Origin: Oceaniradius stylonematis
GTDB lineage: Bacteria; Pseudomonadota; Alphaproteobacteria; Rhizobiales; Rhizobiaceae
Length of the DNA stretch: 55,104 bases
NCBI RefSeq assembly: GCF_003149475.2
Contig: NZ_QFWV02000004.1
Location: 1-55,104 of the forward strand
Direction: 5' to 3'
Part shown: positions 8,360 through 17,851 of the stretch, one piece after another
Layout of the letters: each line of letters starts with the position of its first letter
How positions within the stretch are numbered: the stretch's first letter is position 1
Notes under the pieces: generated by a model
The model's database searches: none
Told to the model about the DNA's origin: nothing
Seen by the model: only the letters and a program-made list of their open reading frames with translations
Position numbers and translations under genes: made by a program

Positions 8360-8667
8360 ACCTCCATATCGACGACGGTGATGCCGTCAAGGCCATCGAC
8401 GGTTAGCCCGGCCAGCCGTTCCCCAATGTCCCGGTGCCGGTCATCCGCCAGATAGGCATCGCGCGCCGCCGCATCGGTGAAGTCGACCCAGAATGCGTCG
8501 CGATTGCCGCGAATGAGGTCCGTTTCCACACTGACATTGGGGCCGGCGTGGAAACCGGTCATGCCCGGCAGATGATCCCCGAGCGCGGCCAGTTCGGCGT
8601 AGAGTGCGGCCTTGGTCGCGGCGCCCACATCGTCGCGAAAGCGCAGCATCACGAAGTGGCGGATCAT
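8356..8667 (-). CDS. Dabb (stress-responsive alpha/beta barrel) domain protein
   Basis: The 103-aa protein starts [14 protein letters not shown] and ends with a [19 protein letters not shown] segment, characteristic of the dimeric Dabb fold (ferredoxin-like). The biochemical role of such proteins is mostly unknown; some are enzymes or stress-induced proteins. The start at 8667 is preferred over the longer frame from 8727 because AAGGGA sits about 7 nt upstream and the family begins here. It is the first gene of a two-gene unit with the glycerate kinase, overlapping by 4 bp. Confidence 0.82.
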   Translation of the reverse strand: MIRHFVMLRFRDDVGAATKAALYAELAALGDHLPGMTGFHAGPNVSVETDLIRGNRDAFWVDFTDAAARDAYLADDRHRDIGERLAGLTVDGLDGITVVDMEV

Positions 8668-8780
8668 GCGGTGTCCCTTTCCGGCACGGCCAAGGCTCAC
8701 TGACATCATCCGCACATCGCCCGTCATGGCAAGGCACGGACATTGGTACGTGCCGTCCCCGGCCCTATATTGAGCCAGCC

Positions 8781-10253
8781 ATGACCATCGATTTCGACAA
8801 TTCCTATGCGCGCCTGCCCGAGAAGTTCTTCACCCGGCAGGCGGCCGCGCCGGTGCCCGAGCCGCAACTGGTGCGGCTGAACGTGCCGCTCGCCGCCGAA
8901 CTGGGGCTCGATGCGGGCTGGCTGGCTTCGCCCGCCGGCGTCGCCATGCTGGCCGGCAACGCCTTTCCGGACAATGCAGCACCGCTCTCGATGGCCTATG
9001 CGGGCCACCAGTTCGGCAATTGGGTGCCGCAGCTTGGCGACGGGCGGGCGCTTCTGATCGGCGAAGTGGTCGATGTGAACGGCCGGCGCCGCGACATCCA
9101 GCTCAAAGGGTCGGGGCCGACCCCCTGGTCGCGGCGCGGCGACGGGCGCGCGGCGCTCGGGCCGGTTCTGCGCGAATATATCGTGTCCGAGGCGATGTCC
9201 GCGCTCGGCGTGCCGACGACGCGCGCGCTGGCGGCGGTGACGACGGGCGATTATGTGATCCGCGAAGACCGGCTGCCCGGCGGGGTTCTGACCCGCGTCG
9301 CCGCCAGCCACATCCGGGTCGGCACGTTCCAGTACTTCTATGCGCGGCAAGACCATGAGGCGGTAAGGGCGCTGGCCGATCATGTGATCGACCGGCACGA
9401 TCCGGACGCGCGCAAGGCGGACAATCCTGTCGCCGCAATGCTCGAAGGCGCCATTGCGCGTCAGGCGCGGCTGATCGCCCGCTGGCTGTCGCTCGGCTTC
9501 ATCCATGGCGTCATGAACACCGACAACATGACCCTGTCGGGCGAGACGATCGACTATGGCCCGTGCGCCTTTCTCGACGAATACGATCCGCAGAAAGTGT
9601 TCAGTTCGATCGACCAGTTCGGCCGCTATGCCTATGGCAACCAGCCATCCATCGGCCACTGGAATCTGGCCAATCTGGCGCAATCGCTGGTGCCGCTGCT
9701 CGACGAGAATGCCGACAGATCGGTCGAGATCGCGCGGGAACTGCTCGAAGGCTACGGCACGGCATTCGCCGACGCCTATGCAGCGGAAATGACCGCGAAG
9801 ATCGGCCTTGCCGAACCGCGTGACGGCGACATGAGGCTGGTTCAGGACCTGTTGAATCTGATGGCCGAAGATGGCGCGGATTTCACCAACACGTTCCGCG
9901 TGCTGTCCGCGCTCGGCCGGGAAGCGGGCGATACCGACGACGGCTTTGTCGGACAGTTTGTCCAACGGGACGCTGCCCGCGGCTGGCTCCCAGCCTGGCG
10001 GACCCGGCTTTCCCAGGAAGCGCGGGACGACGCGGCGCGGATTGCCGCCATGAAGGCCACCAATCCGGCGATCATCCCCCGCAATCACCGGGTCGAGGCG
10101 GCGATCGCCGCCGGCTATGCGGGCGATTTGTCGGTCTTCAGCGCGCTCACCGAGACGCTGGCCGACCCGTTCGCCGACCGCATGGCGGACGATCCGCTGA
10201 CCCTGCCGCCGGCGCCGGAGGAGGTGGTGCAACAGACCTTCTGCGGGACTTGA
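8781..10253 (+). CDS. selO: SelO (YdiU/UPF0061) protein adenylyltransferase
   Basis: The 490-aa product is a SelO pseudokinase, a family that transfers AMP from ATP to Ser/Thr/Tyr of proteins in redox stress. Visible marks are AGHQFGNWVPQLGDGRA (about 74-90), LKGSGPTPWSRRGDGRA (108-124), the GFIHGVMNTDNM active loop and IDYGPCAFLDEYDP. The C-terminus ends in Cys-Gly-Thr; that Cys occupies the place of the selenocysteine or cysteine of other members. The ATG at 8781 is the natural start, and the upstream in-frame extension is antisense to the Dabb gene. It stands alone, divergent from Dabb. Confidence 0.93.
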   Translation: MTIDFDNSYARLPEKFFTRQAAAPVPEPQLVRLNVPLAAELGLDAGWLASPAGVAMLAGNAFPDNAAPLSMAYAGHQFGNWVPQLGDGRALLIGEVVDVNGRRRDIQLKGSGPTPWSRRGDGRAALGPVLREYIVSEAMSALGVPTTRALAAVTTGDYVIREDRLPGGVLTRVAASHIRVGTFQYFYARQDHEAVRALADHVIDRHDPDARKADNPVAAMLEGAIARQARLIARWLSLGFIHGVMNTDNMTLSGETIDYGPCAFLDEYDPQKVFSSIDQFGRYAYGNQPSIGHWNLANLAQSLVPLLDENADRSVEIARELLEGYGTAFADAYAAEMTAKIGLAEPRDGDMRLVQDLLNLMAEDGADFTNTFRVLSALGREAGDTDDGFVGQFVQRDAARGWLPAWRTRLSQEARDDAARIAAMKATNPAIIPRNHRVEAAIAAGYAGDLSVFSALTETLADPFADRMADDPLTLPPAPEEVVQQTFCGT

Positions 10254-10298
10254 ACGACCGGCGGAAACCGGCAAGAGTCCGATGCGGGAGGAATGGCC

Positions 10299-11465
10299 AT
10301 GGATGCAGCGATCACCGGCTGGGCGCATACACGTTTCGGCCGTCTGGACGATGAGACAGCCGAAACGCTGATCGGTCGGGTGGCCGAAGAGGCGCTCGAC
10401 CATGCGGGCCTCGATGCCACCGAGGTCGATGCGGTCTTTGTCGGAACCTTCAATGAGGGCTTTTCGCCGCAGGGGTTTCCCTCGACCCTCGCCTCTCTGC
10501 GGGTCGGTGCGCTGCGCCATGCGCCCGCCGTGCGCCTCGAAAATGCCTGCGCGACGGGCAGCGCGGCGATCCATGCGGCGCTCGACGCGCTCGCCGCAAG
10601 ACGTATCCGCACCGCGCTCGTCATCGGCGTCGAGAAGATGACGGCGGTGCCGGGCGACGAGGTGGGCGACATTCTGCTGAAGGCCTCCTATGTGCCGGAG
10701 GAAGCGGACATTGAGGGCGGTTTCGCCGGCATGTTCGGCAGGATCGCCGATCTCTACTTCCAGGCCCATGGCGACCAGCGCGACGCGCTCGCACTGATCG
10801 CGGCAAAGAACCACGCCAACGGCGCGCAGAACCCGCTCGCCCATATCCAGAAGGATCTCGGCTTCGAGTTCTGCGCGACCGTCTCCGACAAGAACCCGAT
10901 CGTGGCCGGCCCCTTGCGGCGCACCGACTGTTCGCTGGTGTCGGACGGCGCGGCGGCGCTCGTCATCACCAATCTGAACGAGGCGTGGCACGCGCCGCGC
11001 GCGGTGGGCTTCCGCGCGACCGCCCATGTCAGCGACTACATGCCGATCTCCCGGCGCGACGTGATCGCGTTCGACGGCGCCCGCAAAGCCTGGGCGCAGG
11101 CCATGGAGACGTCGAAACTGTCGCTCGACGATCTGAGTTTCGTCGAGACCCATGACTGCTTCACCATTGCCGAACTGATCGAATATGAAGCGATGGGCCT
11201 CGCCGAACCGGGCCAAGGGGCAAGGGTGATCGCCGAGGGCGAAACGACGATCGACGGCTGGCTGCCGGTGAACCCGTCGGGCGGGCTGAAGTCCAAGGGC
11301 CACCCCGTCGGGGCCACCGGCGTTTCGATGCATGTGATGGCGGCCAAACAACTGTGCGGCGAGCCCGCCGGCGCAACGGTGGCCGACGCCAAGACAGCGG
11401 GCATCTTCAACATGGGCGGGACGGCGGTCGCCAACTATGTGTCGATCGTCGAGCGGCTCAGGTAG
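10299..11465 (+). CDS. SCP2/SCPx-type thiolase-family acyltransferase
   Basis: The 388-aa protein is a thiolase-fold enzyme of the SCP2 (sterol carrier protein x-like) branch. Nucleophile Cys84 lies in ENACATGSAA, the HDCFT motif is near residue 286, and GHPVGATG is near 330. Such proteins cleave or condense acyl-CoAs. Many partner with a DUF35 OB-fold protein, which is absent here. GGGAGG at 10286-10291 is 7 nt from the ATG at 10299 but only 1 nt from that at 10293, so the second is preferred. It heads a three-gene run with an acyl-CoA synthetase and a tandem PPC-domain protein. Confidence 0.85.
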   Translation: MDAAITGWAHTRFGRLDDETAETLIGRVAEEALDHAGLDATEVDAVFVGTFNEGFSPQGFPSTLASLRVGALRHAPAVRLENACATGSAAIHAALDALAARRIRTALVIGVEKMTAVPGDEVGDILLKASYVPEEADIEGGFAGMFGRIADLYFQAHGDQRDALALIAAKNHANGAQNPLAHIQKDLGFEFCATVSDKNPIVAGPLRRTDCSLVSDGAAALVITNLNEAWHAPRAVGFRATAHVSDYMPISRRDVIAFDGARKAWAQAMETSKLSLDDLSFVETHDCFTIAELIEYEAMGLAEPGQGARVIAEGETTIDGWLPVNPSGGLKSKGHPVGATGVSMHVMAAKQLCGEPAGATVADAKTAGIFNMGGTAVANYVSIVERLR

Positions 11466-11470
11466 CCGAG

Positions 11471-13063
11471 ATGGGCTCCGGTTTTCCGCGCCGCTCCGAC
11501 CGGGTGATGAATCTGGGGCATTTCCTGACCCAGGCCGCCGCACGGCGCGGCGATCATCCGGCGATGATCCGCGGCAACATCGTCCGCAGCTATGGCGAGA
11601 TGAACGCCCGCGCCAATGCGATCGCCCATGCCCTCGCACGGATGGGCATTGGCAAGGGCGACCGGGTGCTGATGCATTCGGCGAACGAACTGGACTATCC
11701 CGAAGCCATGTATGCGGTCTGGAAGGCGGGCGGCGTCATCGTGCCGACCAATTTCCGGCTCGGGCCCGGGGAAATCGCGCGCATGGGCGTCGCCGCCGGC
11801 GCGAAGGCGTTTGTCGGCAATGCGCGCTTTGCCGATCACGTCACCGCCGTGCGCGACGCGGGATTTGCCGGCGACCGCGAGATCATCATCGGCGGCAATT
11901 ATGACGATCTGGTCGCCGCCCACAAGGCAGACGGCCCTTTCCGGGAAGCCGAAGTCGATTACAGCGACCCGGCCTGGCTCTTCTTCACCTCGGGCACGAC
12001 CGGCAATCCGAAGATGGCAGTCCTGACCCACGGCCAGCTTGCGTTCGTCTTCAACAATCATGCCGCCGACCTGATGCCGGGCCTGTCGCACGCGGACGCG
12101 TCGCTCGTCATCGCGCCGCTGTCGCATGGCGCCGGGCTGCATCTGTTCATCCAGATCACGCGCTGCGCCACGAACGTCCTGATGTCCGGCGACGGTTTCG
12201 ACCCCGCCGAAGCTTGGGCGCTGATCGAAAAGCATCGCATCTCCAACATGTTCACCGTGCCGACCATCGTCAAACGGCTGGTCGAGCATGAGGCGGTGCA
12301 CGAGCACGATCATACGAGCTTGCGGCATCTGATCTATGCCGGCGCGCCCATGTACCGCGCCGACCAGAAAAAGGCGCTGGATGTGCTCGGGCCGGTGCTG
12401 GTGCAATATTTCGGCATGGGCGAGGTGACCGGCGCCATCGCGTGGCTGCCGGCGGACGAGCATTCGCTCGACGACGGGGCGATGCGGGTCGGGTCGTGCG
12501 GCTTTGCGCGCATGGGGATGGAACTGGCGATCCTTGACGAAGCGGGCGAGCCGAAGCCCGCCGGCGAAACAGGCGTGATCGCGACGCGCGGCCCCGCGGT
12601 CTGCGCGGGCTATTACAACAATGACGCGGCGAACGACGAAGCCTTCGTCAATGGCTGGTTCGTCACCGGCGATGTCGGTCACTTGGACGAGGGCGGCTAT
12701 CTCTACATCACCGGCCGGCAGTCCGACATGTACATCTCCGGCGGCTCGAACATCTATCCGCGCGAAGTCGAGGAAAAGCTGCTCGAGCACGACGGGATCG
12801 CCGAAGTGGCGATCGTCGGCGTGCCCGATGCCGAATGGGGCGAGGTGGGCGCCGCAGCCGTCGTCGTCGAAGCGGGCACCGCGCTCGATGTGGCAGCGCT
12901 GCGCGCCTGGATCGCCGAACACGTGCCGCGCTACAAACAGCCCAAACACATCGCCTTCTGGGACGAGTTGCCCAAGTCCGGCTATGGCAAGATCGAAAAG
13001 AAGACGGTGAAAGCGCGGCTGATCGAAACCGGCGCCGTGCCGGCGGTCGCGGCGGCGCAATGA
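11471..13063 (+). CDS. AMP-forming acyl-CoA synthetase
   Basis: An ANL-superfamily ligase of 530 aa that activates a carboxylic acid via acyl-AMP to the CoA thioester. Motifs in order are FTSGTTGNPKMAVLTH (P-loop), QYFGMGEVTG, WFVTGDVGHLDEGGYLYI, GRQSDMYISGGSNIYP and the C-terminal Lys in SGYGKIEKKTVK. The substrate is not deducible. The start is uncertain: ATG at 11471 (used) or ATG at 11507, which gives the common family N-terminus MNLGHFL. It lies 5 bp after the thiolase stop and overlaps the PPC gene by 4 bp, so it probably supplies CoA esters to the thiolase. Confidence 0.9.
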   Translation: MGSGFPRRSDRVMNLGHFLTQAAARRGDHPAMIRGNIVRSYGEMNARANAIAHALARMGIGKGDRVLMHSANELDYPEAMYAVWKAGGVIVPTNFRLGPGEIARMGVAAGAKAFVGNARFADHVTAVRDAGFAGDREIIIGGNYDDLVAAHKADGPFREAEVDYSDPAWLFFTSGTTGNPKMAVLTHGQLAFVFNNHAADLMPGLSHADASLVIAPLSHGAGLHLFIQITRCATNVLMSGDGFDPAEAWALIEKHRISNMFTVPTIVKRLVEHEAVHEHDHTSLRHLIYAGAPMYRADQKKALDVLGPVLVQYFGMGEVTGAIAWLPADEHSLDDGAMRVGSCGFARMGMELAILDEAGEPKPAGETGVIATRGPAVCAGYYNNDAANDEAFVNGWFVTGDVGHLDEGGYLYITGRQSDMYISGGSNIYPREVEEKLLEHDGIAEVAIVGVPDAEWGEVGAAAVVVEAGTALDVAALRAWIAEHVPRYKQPKHIAFWDELPKSGYGKIEKKTVKARLIETGAVPAVAAAQ

Positions 13064-13932
13064 TCCGGGCGCCCGACATCGAACCCTTTTACATGGTCCA
13101 TCCCGGCCCGGTTGCGGCGCGGCGCATCGAATGGGCCGGATCGCGCCTGGTCGAAGCGACCGGGCACATCGATGGCGCCGGGCGCAGCCTGCTCGACGTG
13201 ATCGCTGCCTTCGCCGTCGCCCATGGTGTCGAAAGCGGCACCGGGCGAATATCCGATTGCGCCCTGACCGCCACCCGCTTCACCACCGGCGGGCCGGCGC
13301 GCGACGGCAAGGCGGCCAACTACACCTACATCCGCGATCTCGGCGCCGGGCATCTGCCCTGGGGCACGTTCAGCTACGGCCGCACGCCCGACGGCGCGCC
13401 GTTCGTTCATTGCCACGCCAGGGTCGAAGCGCAGGGAATCGCGCAGCCAGCGGGCGGGCATCTTTTTCCCGCCGACTGCATGGTCGAAGGCGAGCCGAAA
13501 ATCGATCTGTGCGGATTGCCGGACATCGATCTGGTCCAGATGCCGGACGCCGAGACGCTGCATTCGGTTTTTGAGGTCGAAGAAGGATCACGGGACCGCA
13601 ACACCGAGGCCCTGTTTGTGCGCGTTCGGCCCAACGAGGACGTCACCCATGCCGTGGAAGCCGCGTGCCGGGCAGCCGGTATCACCGACGCCGACATCGC
13701 GCCATCGCTCGGCAGCCTGAATGCCCCGGCGCTGACCGGCGCAGGCCGCGATCGCCGCGCGCTCGCCCATGTCGGCATGGAGGCCCTTGCCTTCACCGGA
13801 ACGGTGCGCGGCGGCCGCGCCGCGCTCGATGTCATTGCGGTCGACGAGGCCGGCAACCCGCACGAGGGTCGGCTGGCGCGCGGCCTGGGCCCGGTTTGCG
13901 TGACGGCGGAAATCGCCCTCGTCCGGCGCTGA
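13060..13932 (+). CDS. Tandem PPC (DUF296)-domain protein
   Basis: The 290-aa protein appears to hold two PPC/DUF296-like domains. The first half contains the family's His-rich core (FVHCHARVEAQG) followed by AGGHLFPADCMVEG (about residues 114-140). The second half (about 185-290) repeats the LFVRVRPNEDVTHAV entry and a degraded HVGMEALAFTGTVRGG core. PPC domains are trimeric folds found in plant AT-hook proteins and in small bacterial proteins of uncertain role. The ATG overlaps the ligase TGA (ATGA), so it is co-translated with the thiolase/ligase pair. A role in that acyl-CoA pathway is inferred from the operon only. Confidence 0.7.
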   Translation: MIRAPDIEPFYMVHPGPVAARRIEWAGSRLVEATGHIDGAGRSLLDVIAAFAVAHGVESGTGRISDCALTATRFTTGGPARDGKAANYTYIRDLGAGHLPWGTFSYGRTPDGAPFVHCHARVEAQGIAQPAGGHLFPADCMVEGEPKIDLCGLPDIDLVQMPDAETLHSVFEVEEGSRDRNTEALFVRVRPNEDVTHAVEAACRAAGITDADIAPSLGSLNAPALTGAGRDRRALAHVGMEALAFTGTVRGGRAALDVIAVDEAGNPHEGRLARGLGPVCVTAEIALVRR

Positions 13933-13938
13933 ACACCG

Positions 13939-14292
13939 TCAGCCGGTGGCGATCTCGTACAGCTTGGCCGAGCGGGCGCCCGAGCGGCAATAGGCCAGGA
14001 CCGGACCCGGCATTTCGGACAGCGCCGCCTTCATGTCGGTGACGTTCTCGGGCGTCAGTCCCACCTGGTTGGAGACCGGAATGTAGCGCGCTTCGAGCCC
14101 GGCGGCGGCGGCGGCGGCGCTGATCGCGTCAAACTGCGGTTCGGCGGGCGCTTCGCCGTCTGGGCGGTTGCAGATGACGGCCTTGAAGCCTGCCTCGGCG
14201 ATCGCCGGCATCTGCTCGGGATCCAATTGCCCGGCAACGGCAAAATCGTCATTGATGGTCTTGTAGAGCGCATTTTCGTCTGGCGTCGGCAT
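13939..14292 (-). CDS. TIGR01244/DUF442 phosphatase-like or sulfurtransferase protein
   Basis: The 117-aa protein matches the DUF442 family (Blh-like, TIGR01244), a tyrosine-phosphatase fold. It has VICNRPDGEAPAEPQF in the first half and the catalytic loop AYCRSGARSAKL (C-x5-R) near residue 100. Related domains are fused to sulfide-oxidising or beta-lactamase-like enzymes and can be regulated by BigR. The start at 14292 is preferred because GGGGA precedes it; the longer frame from 14415 would begin in promoter-like DNA. It converges on the PPC gene with only 6 bp between stops. Confidence 0.85.
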   Translation of the reverse strand: MPTPDENALYKTINDDFAVAGQLDPEQMPAIAEAGFKAVICNRPDGEAPAEPQFDAISAAAAAAGLEARYIPVSNQVGLTPENVTDMKAALSEMPGPVLAYCRSGARSAKLYEIATG

Positions 14293-14349
14293 GGTCGGAT
14301 GTCCCCGTTTGGCATGATGTGGCGGCCGGTCAAGCCGAGCCGCCATCGG

Positions 14350-14371
14350 TATATTTGCAACATCTAATATA
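14350..14371. promoter_or_regulatory. AT-rich dyad upstream of DUF442 gene, candidate repressor operator
   Basis: TATATT and AATATA form a perfect 6-bp inverted repeat with a 10-nt spacer, in an otherwise GC-rich stretch 58-79 bp upstream of the DUF442 start. ArsR/BigR-type repressors control DUF442-like genes in some alphaproteobacteria through AT-rich dyads of this general form. The regulator gene is not in the window, so the assignment is tentative. Confidence 0.4.
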
Positions 14372-14564
14372 ACGGGGCACCGATTGCGAGAGCATCGGCG
14401 TTTTTTCCGGGCCAACGCCGCCGGCGGGCAAAAACGGGATTTCCCCGCCGGCCGTTTGTCGGTTTGTTTACCCTGCGACAGGCTTTCGGCCCCGCTTAAG
14501 CATTTGGTTCTTTCCTTGCGTCACCATCGCGACCCGACATGCACCTTGATGGGGTGAGGACGAC

Positions 14565-15839
14565 GTGCGCACAAACGACCAGTTTTGCGACAAGGCCACG
14601 GAGCGGATGATCCGCCGCGTCCGGCTCGGCTATTGGACCGCGCTTCTGGTGATCGCCCTGATGGCGATGGGCACGTTTCTACTGGTCGACAGCGCCATTT
14701 CGACGCAACGCTCGGTCAACAAGCTCGTCCACATCGCCGGCGAACAGCAGATGCTGTCGCAGCGCATCGTGCTGCTGACCAACACGGCGACCGTCGAACG
14801 GGGCCGCTTCCGCCGCGCATCCTCGCTGAGCCATCTGCGCGATGCGGTGAACGATTTCGAGCGCAATTTCCGGACGCTGGAGATCAAGCTCGATCGCGAC
14901 AAGGCGAGCGACGCGGTGCGTGCGATCATGACCGAGGCGCCGCACGATGTGAACTTTTTCAGCCGGGACCTGCTGGTCAAGGCGCGCGCCTTCCTCGCCG
15001 AGGCGGGCGCCAACCCCCAAAGCGACGTCCGCCCGCTGCCGCAATTGTCGGCAACGGCGGTGCTGGCGGGCTATGCGATGCTCAGCGATCACGTCGCCAT
15101 GGAGGCGCAGCGCGGCATCGACAGGACATCCTCCCTGCACCGCATGGTCTTCATGATGATGATGCTGGTCCTCGCGCTGGAGGCGCTTTTGATCTTCCGG
15201 CCCCTCGTCGGCGACATCGTGCTGAAAACCGGCGATCTGATCCGCACCCGCAACGACATGGCCTTCATGGCGCAGCATGACCAGTTGACCGGCCTTTTGA
15301 ACCGCAAGTCGATCGAGGATCACGTGCACCGGATGACCAGCGAAGGTGCCGCCGAGCGCCCGTTCGCGCTGATGCATGTCGACATGGACGACTTCAAATC
15401 GATCAACGACACCTACGGCCATGCGGTGGGCGATGCCTTCCTGATCGAGATCGCCAAGCGGATCAGCAAGGGGCTTCGCGAAAAGGATGCGGTGGCACGC
15501 TTTGGCGGCGACGAGTTCGTCGTCGTGCTGGACGGCGTCAGGACCCATCAGAACGCCCGCGCCGTCGCCGAGCATGTCGCAACGCTGATCGGCAAGCCGG
15601 TGCATTTCGGCGACATCACGATCGATCCGAAGGCCAGTATCGGCACCGCGCTGTGCCCGGAGGACGCGGACGGCTTCGACGAACTGATGTTCGCCGCCGA
15701 TCTGGCCATGTATCACGCCAAGAGCGGCGGGCGCGGCCGGTTCAGTGCCTTCGACCCCCAGATGCGCGCCGACTATGAAAGCCGCCTGAAGGCCGGCTCC
15801 GCACCGGTCGGCGACGTGCCGCTCAAGCGCACGGCCTGA
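14565..15839 (+). CDS. Membrane diguanylate cyclase with PilJ-like sensor (GGDEF)
   Basis: The 424-aa protein starts with GTG. Two membrane helices (about 24-41 and 194-211) enclose a periplasmic region whose VHIAGEQQMLSQRIVLL segment resembles the PilJ-type sensor domain. The cytoplasmic C-terminus is a GGDEF domain with intact FGGDEF (313-318), so it should make c-di-GMP. An inhibitory RxxD site (REKD, 305-308) lies exactly five residues before GGDEF, pointing to product feedback. No EAL domain is present. It stands alone after a 272-bp intergenic region that holds no other gene. Confidence 0.9.
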   Translation: MRTNDQFCDKATERMIRRVRLGYWTALLVIALMAMGTFLLVDSAISTQRSVNKLVHIAGEQQMLSQRIVLLTNTATVERGRFRRASSLSHLRDAVNDFERNFRTLEIKLDRDKASDAVRAIMTEAPHDVNFFSRDLLVKARAFLAEAGANPQSDVRPLPQLSATAVLAGYAMLSDHVAMEAQRGIDRTSSLHRMVFMMMMLVLALEALLIFRPLVGDIVLKTGDLIRTRNDMAFMAQHDQLTGLLNRKSIEDHVHRMTSEGAAERPFALMHVDMDDFKSINDTYGHAVGDAFLIEIAKRISKGLREKDAVARFGGDEFVVVLDGVRTHQNARAVAEHVATLIGKPVHFGDITIDPKASIGTALCPEDADGFDELMFAADLAMYHAKSGGRGRFSAFDPQMRADYESRLKAGSAPVGDVPLKRTA

Positions 15840-15928
15840 TCGCCCTTCGCCGCAGCAGCCTGTTCATAAGGCGGACATGAGCGTGTGCGCCGGTTCTCCG
15901 GCGACCGCGCCTTGCCTATATTGCGGCG

Positions 15929-17755
15929 ATGAGCATTCGCCGCCTCGATGAAACCATCGTCAACCGGATCGCCGCCGGCGAGGTCGTCGAACGACCCGCC
16001 TCGGTGATCAAGGAGCTGGTCGAAAACGCCATCGATGCCGGCGCGTCCCGGATCGAGATCGCGACCGCCGGCGGCGGCAAGACGCTGATGCGCGTCATCG
16101 ATGACGGCCACGGCATGGCACCGGCGGAACTGGCGCTGGCGGTGTCGCGCCACTGCACGTCCAAGCTCGACGACGGGCTCGACGCGATCGCCACGCTCGG
16201 ATTTCGGGGCGAGGCGCTGCCCTCGATCGGGTCGGTCGCGCGGATGCGCATCCGTGCGAGGCGGCACGGTTCCGACACCGGCGCGGAAATCGCCGTCGAT
16301 GGCGGGCATGTCGATGGCCCGCGCCCCGCCCCGGCCAATCGCGGCACGCTTGTCGAGGTGCGCGACCTGTTCTTTGCAACACCGGCGCGGTTGAAGTTCC
16401 TCAAAGGCGAGCGCGCGGAGAACTCCGCCGTGTCCGATGTCGTCAAGCGCATCGCCATGGCGTTTCCGGCGATCCATTTCACGCTGAGTGGACCCGACCG
16501 GTCGATGCTGGACTATTCGGCCGCCGGGCAGCCCGAAGACGGTCTGCTCAGGCGGATCGGCCAGGTTCTCGGTCGCGATTTCATCGACAATGCCGTGCCG
16601 GTCGAAGCCGAAAAGGAGGGCATCCGGCTGCGCGGCCTGGTCGGGCTGCCTTCATTCCATCGGGCATCGGCAAACCAGCAGTTCGCCTATGTCAATGGCC
16701 GGCCGGTGCGCGACAAGCAGATATTGGGTGCGCTGCGCGGCGCCTATTCGGACATGCTCGAACGCGGCCGGCATGCGGCGGCGGTGCTGTTCATCGAAAT
16801 CGATCCGGCCGATGTGGACGTCAACGTCCATCCGGCCAAGGCCGATGTGCGTTTCCGCGATCCGGGCCTGGTGCGGGCGCTGATCGTCGGCGGGGTGCGG
16901 CGCGCGCTGCACGAGGCCGGCATCCGCGCCTCGACGCGCGACGCCGACCGGCTGGCTGCGGCCTTTCTGGCACCGTCCGAACCGGTGCGGAACGGCTCGC
17001 CGTCAGCGGGTGGAACATCGGCGACGCATGGCTGGCAGGCACCGCTTTCGGCGATGGCCAACGAGACCGGATTTTCGGAAGCTACGCAAGCCCGGTTCGA
17101 GACCGCACCCGGCGCCCCGCCCGCTTCGGCCGACACCGCCGCCGGGACGGATATGGATCACCCGCTCGGTGCGGCGCGGGCGCAACTGCACGACACCTAC
17201 ATCCTGGCGCAGACCGGCGACAGCGTGGTCCTGGTCGACCAGCATGCGGCCCATGAGAGGCTGGTCTTCGAAGGGTTGAAGACGGCGATGCACAGCCGCC
17301 CCCTGCCCGCGCAGATGCTTCTGGTGCCCGAGATCGTCGATCTCGACCCGGAGCGGGCGGCCGAACTCTGCGCAATGGCCGAGACGCTTGCCCGCTTCGG
17401 CCTTGAGATCGAACCGTTCGGTCCCGGCGCGGTCGCGGTACGCGCAACGCCGGCCATGCTCGGCGAGACCGATGTCGCCGGCCTGATCGCCGACCTGTCG
17501 GACACACTGCACGCCGACGCGGCGAACGGCGGTGACGACGCGGCCGACCGCCTGCGCGACCGGCTGGAAGCGGTCGCCTCGACCATGGCCTGTCACGGAT
17601 CGGTCCGCGCGGGCCGCCGCATGCGGCCGGCGGAGATGGACGCGCTGCTCCGGCAGATGGAACGGACGCCGGGCTCCGGCACATGCAACCACGGCCGGCC
17701 GACCTTCATCGAACTCAAACTGTCGGATATCGAGCGGCTGTTCGGACGGCGCTGA
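15929..17755 (+). CDS. mutL: DNA mismatch repair protein MutL
   Basis: The 608-aa protein carries the GHKL ATPase motifs at its start: [18 protein letters not shown] and [14 protein letters not shown] variable, Pro/Ala/Thr-rich linker (about 330-410) joins the C-terminal dimerization domain. That domain includes [12 protein letters not shown] near residue 437, which fits the DQHA-x2-E-x4-E nicking motif of endonuclease-type MutL, plus ACHGSVRAG and CNHGRPTF metal-binding elements. It is therefore probably a latent endonuclease, as in bacteria lacking MutH. It is followed by DUF2093, a frequent arrangement in Hyphomicrobiales. Confidence 0.96.
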   Translation: MSIRRLDETIVNRIAAGEVVERPASVIKELVENAIDAGASRIEIATAGGGKTLMRVIDDGHGMAPAELALAVSRHCTSKLDDGLDAIATLGFRGEALPSIGSVARMRIRARRHGSDTGAEIAVDGGHVDGPRPAPANRGTLVEVRDLFFATPARLKFLKGERAENSAVSDVVKRIAMAFPAIHFTLSGPDRSMLDYSAAGQPEDGLLRRIGQVLGRDFIDNAVPVEAEKEGIRLRGLVGLPSFHRASANQQFAYVNGRPVRDKQILGALRGAYSDMLERGRHAAAVLFIEIDPADVDVNVHPAKADVRFRDPGLVRALIVGGVRRALHEAGIRASTRDADRLAAAFLAPSEPVRNGSPSAGGTSATHGWQAPLSAMANETGFSEATQARFETAPGAPPASADTAAGTDMDHPLGAARAQLHDTYILAQTGDSVVLVDQHAAHERLVFEGLKTAMHSRPLPAQMLLVPEIVDLDPERAAELCAMAETLARFGLEIEPFGPGAVAVRATPAMLGETDVAGLIADLSDTLHADAANGGDDAADRLRDRLEAVASTMACHGSVRAGRRMRPAEMDALLRQMERTPGSGTCNHGRPTFIELKLSDIERLFGRR

Positions 17756-17851
17756 ATACGGCACCGGCCGGCGCGGCGCCATGACGCCGACGACCGGTTT
17801 TCCTTGACGCAAGCGCCGATTTGTGGCCTTTCGCCCGGGTCGGAGAGCGCA

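Noticed and set aside
8724-11639. A 971-aa minus-strand ORF across selO and the thiolase gene
   Set aside because: It is antisense to two well-recognised genes in high-GC DNA, has Arg/His/Asp-rich low-quality composition and no family motif.
17756-17851. Possible terminator after mutL (CCGG-rich hairpin ending GGTTTT)
   Set aside because: The stem is interrupted and can fold in several ways; DUF2093 follows closely and may be co-transcribed.
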